Below are positions 6,595 through 11,688 of a stretch of DNA of 11,688 bases, in pieces. Both the position numbers and the translations under genes were made by a program. The stretch's first letter is position 1, and every line of letters begins with the position of its first letter. Under the pieces are notes generated by a model. The model was not told the DNA's origin. It did not search any database and saw nothing but the letters and a program-made list of their open reading frames with translations. The stretch spans positions 1-11,688 of the forward strand of contig SCVI01000067.1 in NCBI GenBank assembly GCA_004296925.1, written 5' to 3'. The stretch is from Patescibacteria group bacterium. Lineage in GTDB: Bacteria; Patescibacteriota; Minisyncoccia; Phycocordibacterales; Phycocordibacteraceae.

Positions 6595-8400
6595 TTAGGA
6601 AGGAGAGTCTTTTTTGGCACGAGCAATTGCCAATAATTGTGAAGGATCGGAAGTAATAATTTGATCTTCCGTATATGAAGCAATGACTTTAATTGCAACG
6701 TGCTTTAAGCCAGCAAAGAATATCCCCTCCCCGACATCGGACTCAAGCAGAAGATATTTCTCTTCTTCTGTAAGATTAAATGTTTTTTGTACGGCATCAA
6801 TAGAGGTAGCAGATTGTTTTAAGAGTATTTGAATTGATGAGTTAGTGAGCATCGGAAGTCCATATGGAGATTTCAAAAAGTCCTCTACGTCTTGTGTGAT
6901 GGTGGCGAGGCCAAGATAGTACTTTCTTCCTCTTTTTGCCATACCGTAAAGAAAGGCAGCGGTGTCTTCTGACTTCATCATCCACCACGCCTCATCAATA
7001 ACGAGAAGTCTTTTTCGTAAATCTTTTCTCACCGCATTCCAGATGAAGTGCGTAATAATATACATCGCTATTGTCTTCAATTCGTCCTCCATGTTTCTGA
7101 CGGAAAACGCGATGAATTTTTTGTTGATGTCTACGTTTGTAGGACGGTTAATGAATCCTGACCACGTACCTTTGGTATATTTTGTAATTCTTTGTACTAA
7201 AGATTCACTCCCCTCCATACCCGCAAGCACGAGCTCAAAGTCTGAAAGAAGTGGTGGCTCCATTGAAGAAAAATCATTCGCGCCCGTAATGTCTTTGAGG
7301 GCATACGTTTCAGTAATTGCGCGGTCAATGATGGCATCTTCTTCCGGCGTGAGACCGCCGAGCATTAAACGGAACAACCCTACAAGGTTAATGATGTTTG
7401 ACCGGAGCACATCTATCGGCGATTCGTCTTCGCGTGGTGTTGGGAGATCAAAAGGGTTTATTCTGTTATCTGAAGAAAGTGAAATATCAAAAAATCTTCC
7501 TCCTACGGCATTTGCGAGGTACTCATACTCACTTTCTGGGTCAATAACAATGACTTCTGTGTCAAACATGAGAGAGCGCAAAATTTCGAGCTTTGTTGCA
7601 TAAGATTTTCCTGAACCTGATTTAGCAAAGGTCACTGAGTTGTAGTTCTCAAGAGAAAATCGATCAAAAAGAATTAAAGAAGAGTTATGTCGGTTAATAC
7701 CGTAAAGGATTCCACGATCCGAAGTGAGGTCAAAAGAAGTAAATGGGAAAAAGCTTGAAAGCGGAGAGGAATTCATTTTTGAATTTACTGCAAGTTGATC
7801 ATCGCCAATAGGCATAACGCTTTTGAACCCTTGTTCTTGTTGGAAGAGAGCGGGCTTTACGTATACAAGTTTGGCGTCAAGAATTGAACGTATTTCAGAC
7901 TCTGTTTTGTCAAGTTCATCTTGACTTGTTCCATATATAGAAATGTAGAGCCCAACATCAAAAACTCTTTCTTGGGCTTGCTGAAGTTGATTTCTTAACT
8001 GCTCAATGTCTTGATACGCAGTATCAAGCATTGGATCACGCACCATCCCCTTCTCTTGCCTCGTCATTATTTGACTTTGCACCTCAGCAACTTTTTTCTG
8101 AAATTTCCTAAGAATTACTGCAGTGTCGACGGGATGTATGAAGATGGAGATATCGAGCACCTTATCTTTGTTAATAATTGGAGCAAACCATGTTCCAGCA
8201 AGGAATCGAGGGTACGAAATAACGTAAAATGTTCGAACTAATTTATCGCCAAGATTCATTTCGCGAGGTGTAATTTTCAGCGCTGAAGGGGCAATAATAT
8301 CTGAAAAATCGAGCTTTGCAGCGTCATAAATGTCCTTAGGAAGGAACGGAGTAAGTTCCGGCTTCTTCTTCTCTCCCCCTATGAAATCGAAGATACCCAT
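6595..8400 (-). CDS. virB4: VirB4/TraC-type conjugation ATPase
   Basis: VirB4 ATPases power type IV secretion systems from the cytoplasmic face of the membrane. This 601-residue product has an N-terminal region (about 1-240) with a heptad-like, Gln/Glu-rich helical stretch (about 98-145). The RecA-like motor follows: Walker A AKSGSGKS (259-266), DPESEYE after the next strand, Walker B LLVIDEA (465-471) followed by WWMM, the AKRGRKYYLGL segment and a TQD motif near 502-504. These are the standard VirB4 motifs, and the catalytic residues are intact. The start could be ATG 8400, 1 nt after the TraC-like stop, or ATG 8418, which adds MTHRNN and overlaps that gene by 17 bp. 8400 is preferred because MGIFDF is the more usual beginning. 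At about 600 residues it is shorter than proteobacterial VirB4 (about 800). Confidence 0.93.
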   Translation of the reverse strand: MGIFDFIGGEKKKPELTPFLPKDIYDAAKLDFSDIIAPSALKITPREMNLGDKLVRTFYVISYPRFLAGTWFAPIINKDKVLDISIFIHPVDTAVILRKFQKKVAEVQSQIMTRQEKGMVRDPMLDTAYQDIEQLRNQLQQAQERVFDVGLYISIYGTSQDELDKTESEIRSILDAKLVYVKPALFQQEQGFKSVMPIGDDQLAVNSKMNSSPLSSFFPFTSFDLTSDRGILYGINRHNSSLILFDRFSLENYNSVTFAKSGSGKSYATKLEILRSLMFDTEVIVIDPESEYEYLANAVGGRFFDISLSSDNRINPFDLPTPREDESPIDVLRSNIINLVGLFRLMLGGLTPEEDAIIDRAITETYALKDITGANDFSSMEPPLLSDFELVLAGMEGSESLVQRITKYTKGTWSGFINRPTNVDINKKFIAFSVRNMEDELKTIAMYIITHFIWNAVRKDLRKRLLVIDEAWWMMKSEDTAAFLYGMAKRGRKYYLGLATITQDVEDFLKSPYGLPMLTNSSIQILLKQSATSIDAVQKTFNLTEEEKYLLLESDVGEGIFFAGLKHVAIKVIASYTEDQIITSDPSQLLAIARAKKDSPS

Positions 8401-8401
8401 A

Positions 8402-9064
8402 TTATTGCGGTGTGTCATCTAGCGTTATTGGTTTCTCTAACTCCCCAGGATTCATCTCTTTGTATAAAAGTTCAATAATTTCTTCGGTCCCAAGTGGGAT
8501 AGTGCGTACTCCTGTACGTGCCAAACCAGACTCCACGACACCCATTCTTTGTTCAAGTTGTGTTCGGTGTTCCTCGAACTCCTCATTTTGAACATTGCGT
8601 GCGGATAAGTCCGTTTTACCGAAGACAGAATTTTTTATTGTTTTTTGTATATTAATAACCGCGGGAACATACGGAATTACAATAAAGAAATGTTTGCTCA
8701 TTACATTAGCTCTCTCAGTAAAGCTTTTTATGAACTCAATATATTCTCGAACTTGAATTTTCATAAGGTCTTCAGTTTGCGCTTTCAATCGTTCCTCAAG
8801 AAGTGCAATATATGGCCGGATGTCTAATTTTCGAGATTGGATGAAAAACTGTACTGTAAAGTCGAGAGAGTTCATAAAACTTTGGAACTGCGCAAGAATC
8901 GCGGCTTTCTCATCTTCTGATTTCAGTGCAAAATTTACAGAAGAAGCAAGAAGTACTCCTACGAGTGTTCCATTTTTCATTATCATGACACCGCCACGTA
9001 CTTCCTTTACGGGCACAAAGTCTTGGGCTGCTTTCGTTTTAGAATTTTTCTGTTCGTTTGGCAC
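8402..9064 (-). CDS. TraC-like protein, VirB4 N-terminal-domain homologue
   Basis: The 220-residue product has no signal peptide or clear membrane helix. It starts with a Lys/Gln-rich tail (1-20). A region follows, VKEVRGGVMIMKNGTLVGVL, then LDFTVQFFIQSRKLDI and a long helix (about 85-115), the pattern of the N-terminal domain of TraC/VirB4-type proteins. No Walker motifs are present. It ends one base before the VirB4 start codon, so the two together (about 820 residues) equal one full-length VirB4. This suggests a split ATPase whose accessory half is a separate chain. The start is GTG at 9064; an in-frame TGA lies 24 nt upstream and no ATG is available before residue 27. The family call rests on the pattern and neighbourhood and is moderately sure. 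Confidence 0.75.
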   Translation of the reverse strand: MPNEQKNSKTKAAQDFVPVKEVRGGVMIMKNGTLVGVLLASSVNFALKSEDEKAAILAQFQSFMNSLDFTVQFFIQSRKLDIRPYIALLEERLKAQTEDLMKIQVREYIEFIKSFTERANVMSKHFFIVIPYVPAVINIQKTIKNSVFGKTDLSARNVQNEEFEEHRTQLEQRMGVVESGLARTGVRTIPLGTEEIIELLYKEMNPGELEKPITLDDTPQ

Positions 9065-9071
9065 AATGTGT

Positions 9072-9077
9072 ATTGTA
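9072..9077 (-). promoter_or_regulatory. Possible -10 element before the TraC-like gene
   Basis: TACAAT on the minus strand (five of six) ends 7 nt before the GTG at 9064, which would start the transcript at or next to the GTG. There is no good -35 at the right spacing. It is listed mainly because the same short spacing recurs at other genes here. Confidence 0.2.
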
Positions 9078-9101
9078 ACCCTCTTTCAAGAAGGTATGAG
9101 A

Positions 9102-9539
9102 TTATTTTTGATTTCTATCAGAATAAATACTGTCTTTTATATCTAAGCTCCATGCCAAATCTTTAATTTTGTTTGAGGTGGCAGCAGGAGCAAATTGTGC
9201 GGCATCTTCTTTTGGTGTTTGACCGGGTATGATAAAGTCGTCTCCTGATGGAACTTTTTGTTTTTTCTTTTCCCAAATATACAACTTCGTTCGAAAAACG
9301 TATTGGAATCCCGCTTCAAGGGCGTTAATAAAAGGACGGTCATTCACTTTGTAAAAAGCGAGGCCTAGACCTAAAAGCGCAAACGGAGCCCCCAAAATTA
9401 TAGCTAACCACAACGGCAGGAGGAGCCACATAGCAAAGGCAAAACCAAACCCGCCGGCGAGGTAGATAAATTGCGTGGCCGTAAGCGGACCAAATATTTT
9501 GTCCTCTACTTCAACAAATTGTGGAACTTGAAATTGCAT
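9102..9539 (-). CDS. prgI: PrgI family membrane protein of a type IV secretion-like system
   Basis: The 145-residue product opens MQFQVPQFVEVEDKIFGPLT, the characteristic PrgI start (polar 'QFxVPQFIE...D' then 'GPLT..Q'). Two adjacent membrane helices follow at about 22-40 and 43-63, then a basic VFRTKLYIWEKKKQK cytoplasmic segment and a polar tail. PrgI proteins are small inner-membrane components (VirB3-like position) encoded next to VirB4 in Gram-positive and candidate-phyla type IV secretion clusters. The TraC-like and VirB4 genes follow directly, which supports the role. No Shine-Dalgarno sequence precedes the ATG at 9539. Instead the left inverted repeat of the adjoining cassette ends 9 nt before it. 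The stop is TAA. Confidence 0.88.
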   Translation of the reverse strand: MQFQVPQFVEVEDKIFGPLTATQFIYLAGGFGFAFAMWLLLPLWLAIILGAPFALLGLGLAFYKVNDRPFINALEAGFQYVFRTKLYIWEKKKQKVPSGDDFIIPGQTPKEDAAQFAPAATSNKIKDLAWSLDIKDSIYSDRNQK

Positions 9540-9548
9540 GAGAGTGCT

Positions 9549-9572
9549 GAGTTTAGAGTTCAGAGTCTAGAG
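9549..9572 (+). repeat. Left inverted repeat of the four-helix-bundle cassette
   Basis: This repeat begins GAGTTTAGAGTTC (9549-9561), whose exact complement is at 9993-10005. The next 11 nt match the other arm at 7 of 11, giving 20 of 24 overall. It lies between the four-helix-bundle stop and the prgI start. Confidence 0.7.
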
Positions 9573-9593
9573 AAGGAACTCATGCTCCCTATT

Positions 9594-9962
9594 TTACCTT
9601 ACTAAAGAGAGTTTTAGAGAAACAAGCATCTTTTTTATCTCGATAACTTGTTTTTCTAATTCAGAATATTTTTCTGAATTAATGAACTTTAGTCGAAATG
9701 CAATATCTATCTGTGTTTCTAGTTCTGACGTAGAACCAAGTGCAATATGGATAAATTGTGCGAAGTCTTTCTTTGTGTTTCTTTCTGACCCCTCAGCTAT
9801 GTTAGAAGGAATTGAGATTGACGCTCTTTGCATTTGTGAAATCAGTCCAAAACGTTCAGACGCAGGGAATTTATTAGTTGCCTCATATATATTCACCACT
9901 AGCGTCATTGATTTTTGCCATACCACCAGCTTTTTATAAGAAGAAATTTTCTCCTCGCTCAT
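9594..9962 (-). CDS. Four-helix-bundle protein (23S rRNA intervening-sequence protein family)
   Basis: The 122-residue, all-helical product carries the family signature: an N-terminal YKKLVVWQKSMTLVVNIY helix, FGLISQMQRASISIPSNIAEG and then F..FIHIALGSTSELETQI. This is the 23S rRNA-intervening-sequence protein family, related in fold to the Avd protein of diversity-generating retroelements. It forms small helical bundles or pentamers. Its biochemical role is not established, though basic surface and RNA association are discussed. The length is normal and the gene is intact. Unlike its neighbours it has a good ribosome-binding site and is bounded by inverted repeats, so it looks like an inserted unit rather than a secretion component. 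No reverse transcriptase or template/variable repeat pair is present, so an Avd role is unsupported. The stop is TAA. Confidence 0.92.
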   Translation of the reverse strand: MSEEKISSYKKLVVWQKSMTLVVNIYEATNKFPASERFGLISQMQRASISIPSNIAEGSERNTKKDFAQFIHIALGSTSELETQIDIAFRLKFINSEKYSELEKQVIEIKKMLVSLKLSLVR

Positions 9963-9966
9963 ATTT

Positions 9967-9973
9967 CCGCCTT
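9967..9973 (-). promoter_or_regulatory. Shine-Dalgarno sequence of the four-helix-bundle gene
   Basis: AAGGCGG on the minus strand (one mismatch to AAGGAGG) ends 4 nt before the ATG at 9962. It is the clearest Shine-Dalgarno motif in the window and fixes the start of this gene. Confidence 0.55.
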
Positions 9974-9981
9974 ATTTAAAA

Positions 9982-10005
9982 CTCTAAACCAGGAACTCTA
10001 AACTC
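9982..10005 (-). repeat. Right inverted repeat of the four-helix-bundle cassette
   Basis: On the minus strand this reads GAGTTTAGAGTTC and then CTGGTTTAGAG. It repeats the left arm in inverted orientation, with a perfect 13-bp core and 20 of 24 overall. It contains two copies of GTTTAGAG. It starts 4 nt after the stop codon of the upstream gene. Confidence 0.7.
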
Positions 10006-10009
10006 TCAA

Positions 10010-10825
10010 CTATTCTATTGGCTCACGATAGGGATCAATCTTATTTGCATAATGATTTTTACTCTGTGTTTCCGGTACGGGTGATTTTGTTTGCTTAGTG
10101 GTCACGGTAGCATTTGGTGCTGTTGGTGCTGTTGGTGCTGTTGGTGCTGTTGGTGCTGTTGGTGCTGTTGGTGCTGTTGGTGCTGTTGGTGCTGTTGGTG
10201 CTGGCTCAAGAACACCCATTCCAATCACTGGGAGAGATGAGTTTTGTAATGATGAAATACCAAGCTTCTCTTTTAGTATGCTTGGGGTAGATGCGGGGAT
10301 TATTTTTTCCGACTCCTCTACTTCTTCTTCCAGATCAATATCATCGTCCTCGTCTTCCACGGGCTCGATTGGGTCTGGTACTAATATTATTTTACCCGTC
10401 TCTTTTTCCTCCTCCTCAATTTTTTTTAATTCAGCGTCACTGAGACCTGTGGTGAATAAGTCTTTTGGTCCTAAAGCCGACTCATCCCATACAGGTTCCG
10501 GATTTACAATATTCTCTTGTAGACGCCTTTTAGCTTCTTTAAAAACTCGATCATTAATATCGTTTACCAGCTCACGTGTTGCGGCATTGGAAAGCTCTGG
10601 AAGCCATTGGTGTAAATTTGTTTCCAGCGCCGTTTCGGACTCCAAGCCCATTAATGTGACATTTACAATTTCGGTAAATATCATTGTTTGGCGAAGGTTG
10701 AATTCAGACTTTTTTTGAATACCATTGAAAATATTTATGAGTACCGGTGAACCGATAAAATCAAAAATTGGCTTCGGTAATTTTTCAGTGGCCAGGCGTT
10801 TTTCTTCTTTAGTATGTGGTTTCAT
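10010..10825 (-). CDS. Unrecognised protein with acidic and Thr-Ala-Pro repeat regions
   Basis: No family is recognised. The 271-residue product has four parts. An N-terminal helical region (about 1-105) contains PKPIFDFIGSPVLINIFNGI and the LRQTMIFTEIVNVTLMG segment. A very acidic stretch follows (154-173, rich in Asp and Glu). A Pro-rich linker then holds nine perfect Thr-Ala-Pro repeats (about 211-237). The tail is polar and basic. There is no signal peptide and no sure membrane span, so it is probably cytoplasmic and largely disordered beyond residue 110. The ATG lies 2 nt after the stop of the preceding gene, so the two are one unit. The stop is TAG, 4 nt before the right inverted repeat of the cassette. 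Position upstream of prgI suggests an accessory role in the secretion-like system, but this is only by association. Confidence 0.7.
   Translation of the reverse strand: MKPHTKEEKRLATEKLPKPIFDFIGSPVLINIFNGIQKKSEFNLRQTMIFTEIVNVTLMGLESETALETNLHQWLPELSNAATRELVNDINDRVFKEAKRRLQENIVNPEPVWDESALGPKDLFTTGLSDAELKKIEEEEKETGKIILVPDPIEPVEDEDDDIDLEEEVEESEKIIPASTPSILKEKLGISSLQNSSLPVIGMGVLEPAPTAPTAPTAPTAPTAPTAPTAPTAPTAPNATVTTKQTKSPVPETQSKNHYANKIDPYREPIE
10116..10203 (-). repeat. 9-bp minisatellite encoding Thr-Ala-Pro repeats
   Basis: Nine perfect tandem copies of GGTGCTGTT (plus strand, 10116-10196) are followed by a partial copy to 10203. They lie inside the 10010-10825 gene and encode a Thr-Ala-Pro run. 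Perfect identity at all codon positions points to recent expansion by slippage. As 9 is a multiple of 3, changes in copy number alter linker length without shifting the frame. Confidence 0.95.
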
Positions 10826-10827
10826 AA

Positions 10828-11679
10828 TTATGATTTAGATCCTTCATTATTTCTTTTCCATTCTATCCATTCTGCTTTAGGTCCGCCCTCTAATTTGTTA
10901 GATTGTTCAAGAATACGAAGGTTTCTCATCAGTCGTTCTCGAGTTTCTGGATCTGCCTGTGCTCCACCCCACTGGTTTAACGTAACATTTAATTGAGACT
11001 TGTTTAATGCTGCGAGGAAGTTTGGATTGGTGATAATTTGCCGTGGGATAGAACGAAGCTGGTCAGGCGACATCCTTTCTACAGTTGAACGCATTTCTGA
11101 GATTTTTGAATCAGAGAGCTCTGCTGTTTCACTTCCTATTTCTTCAACGGTGCGAGCTGGTGTTTCAGTAATTTCAGGTTCACTGGCTATATTTTCAGGC
11201 ACTACTTCAGTAGCTGTTGCTACGGAGGATATGTCTATTGAGGGCGTATCACCTCCTCCTCCGCTTGTTGGGTAAGCCCGAGGGGCTGTGTTTCTGACGC
11301 TTGATGCGCCTCCGCTTGGTGACGCGCTCGGCCCCCCTCCTCCGCTTGGTGTTGGCGGTGTTCCTCCTCCGCTTGGCGTTGGCGGTGTTCCGCTCGACTC
11401 ATCGTCACCGAAAGGGTTATAAGGAAGAAGTGATCTTCCTTGCTCACCGCGCAATTTATTAATTTCGTCTATCTCCGTCTCAGTTGGCCAGCCATCAAGA
11501 GCTTGTCTTAAGTGATCATTTTCAATGAAATCTTGAATATCTGCCTCGCTGTGCTCAACTAAGAAAGTTTTTCGAGCAGCTGTCTTAAACCTATTATCTT
11601 TATTTCTGAATATGCTCCCAATCTGGGCGGCGCTAAGTTCTTTTATGAATGACGGACTGTAAGATCGTTCGTCACTCAT
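10828..11679 (-). CDS. Unrecognised protein with Gly/Pro/Ser-rich linker
   Basis: No family is recognised. The 283-residue product has an N-terminal, probably helical region (about 1-85, including FIKELSAAQIGSIF and DIQDFIENDHLRQALDGWP). A Gly/Pro/Ser-rich linker follows (about 93-145) with two TPPTPSGGG units and four short GGG(G) runs. After an Ala/Glu/Thr-rich spacer comes a helical C-terminal region (about 190-265) with MSPDQLRSIPRQIITNPNF and LNVTLNQWGG. No signal peptide or membrane span is seen. The ATG at 11679 is the only good start visible, but the three codons upstream are open to the window edge (GCA AGC TTT) and no Shine-Dalgarno sequence is present, so the true start may lie outside. 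The stop (TAA) is 2 nt before the next ATG. The modular layout resembles that neighbour, but no sequence similarity was seen. Confidence 0.65.
   Translation of the reverse strand: MSDERSYSPSFIKELSAAQIGSIFRNKDNRFKTAARKTFLVEHSEADIQDFIENDHLRQALDGWPTETEIDEINKLRGEQGRSLLPYNPFGDDESSGTPPTPSGGGTPPTPSGGGGPSASPSGGASSVRNTAPRAYPTSGGGGDTPSIDISSVATATEVVPENIASEPEITETPARTVEEIGSETAELSDSKISEMRSTVERMSPDQLRSIPRQIITNPNFLAALNKSQLNVTLNQWGGAQADPETRERLMRNLRILEQSNKLEGGPKAEWIEWKRNNEGSKS
11336..11389 (-). repeat. 27-bp tandem duplication encoding TPPTPSGGG
   Basis: Two adjacent 27-bp units (11336-11362 and 11363-11389) differ at one base (t/c at the tenth-from-middle position of the TTGGYGTTGG segment). Each encodes the nine residues TPPTPSGGG in the linker of the 10828-11679 gene. 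The near-identity suggests a recent duplication. Confidence 0.85.
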
Positions 11680-11688
11680 AAAGCTTGC

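Larger units (their letters stand above)
9549..10005 (-). mobile_element. Intervening-sequence-like cassette: inverted repeats around a four-helix-bundle gene
   Basis: A 457-bp unit holds one gene (9594-9962), its own Shine-Dalgarno sequence, and imperfect 24-bp inverted repeats at both ends. It fills the junction between two operon genes: the right repeat ends 4 nt after the upstream stop (TAG at 10010-10012) and the left repeat begins 9 nt before the prgI ATG. Removing it would leave a gap of about 13 nt, like the 1-12 nt spacing elsewhere in the operon. The encoded family is known from intervening sequences in 23S rRNA, whose complementary ends pair and are cut by RNase III. Insertion here, and RNA processing by the same route, are inferences. 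No transposase and no clear target-site duplication were found. Confidence 0.45.

Noticed and set aside
6578..6596. Hairpin CCCA/TGGG followed by six T on the plus strand
   Set aside because: The stem is only 4 bp, and the T-run is on the plus strand where no gene is read toward it; on the minus strand there is no T-run after the stem.
6510..6698. 63-codon upstream extension of the Ig/PKD-like gene
   Set aside because: It runs back through the intergenic gap into the virB4 coding region, removes the signal peptide and passes through the -10 box.
6962..7603. 213-residue plus-strand open frame
   Set aside because: It lies wholly antisense to the VirB4 motor domain, whose Walker motifs are intact.
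9594..9962. Avd accessory protein of a diversity-generating retroelement
   Set aside because: The fold is related, but no reverse transcriptase or template/variable repeat pair is visible in the window.
9541..10012. Classic insertion sequence
   Set aside because: There is no transposase, and no clear target-site duplication was found; the inverted repeats alone do not make an IS.
10098..10718. 206-residue plus-strand open frame with Gly-Ala-Val repeats
   Set aside because: It is the complement of the 9-bp minisatellite gene; the repeat contains no stops on either strand. The minus-strand frame fits the operon and has the better neighbours.
347..11679. UGA read as glycine (Gracilibacteria code)
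   Set aside because: All genes are full length in the standard bacterial code with no in-frame UGA, so recoding is not needed.

Overview
The window looks like the replication-origin end of a small bacterial chromosome, most likely from the Candidate Phyla Radiation (Patescibacteria, Parcubacteria-like). This rests on gene content and style: an AT-leaning genome (about 40% GC by eye), the order dnaN-dnaA-rpmH-rnpA-yidC-jag with yidD missing, a short Jag without its N-terminal domain, almost no Shine-Dalgarno motifs, and a PrgI / TraC-like / short VirB4 / pilin-like cluster of the kind common in these genomes. No rRNA or other taxonomic marker is present, so the placement is inference.

Region 1 (1-1693, minus strand): the 5' end of dnaN, a 230-bp AT-rich gap with several degenerate DnaA boxes (candidate oriC), and dnaA. 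Region 2 (1694-1787): a divergent dnaA/rpmH promoter region with one perfect and one 8/9 DnaA box. Region 3 (1788-3487, plus strand): rpmH, rnpA, yidC and jag/khpB packed head to tail; a good promoter sits in the rnpA-yidC gap and would start transcription at the yidC ATG.

Region 4 (3495-11679, minus strand): a long, mostly tight cluster read toward jag. In transcription order it encodes two unrecognised low-complexity proteins, a four-helix-bundle (23S rRNA intervening-sequence family) protein, PrgI, a TraC-like protein, a VirB4-type ATPase, a secreted protein with three Ig/PKD-like motifs, a type IV secretion pilin-like protein with an unusual eight-cysteine tail, and a membrane-anchored, possibly beta-propeller protein. 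PrgI, TraC-like and VirB4 form the inner-membrane engine of a minimal type IV secretion-like machine. The secreted and anchored proteins are plausible surface parts. No relaxase, coupling protein or obvious VirB6 is seen here, so conjugation is not supported.

The most unusual structure is at 9549-10005. The four-helix-bundle gene, with its own good Shine-Dalgarno sequence, sits between 24-bp imperfect inverted repeats and fills exactly the junction between two operon genes. It resembles the intervening sequences of 23S rRNA, whose complementary ends pair and are cut out by RNase III, but here it lies in a protein-coding operon. Other points of interest are -10 boxes 6-12 nt before several start codons (leaderless or nearly leaderless transcripts), a perfect 9-bp minisatellite encoding Thr-Ala-Pro repeats, and the absence of UGA among 14 stop codons.
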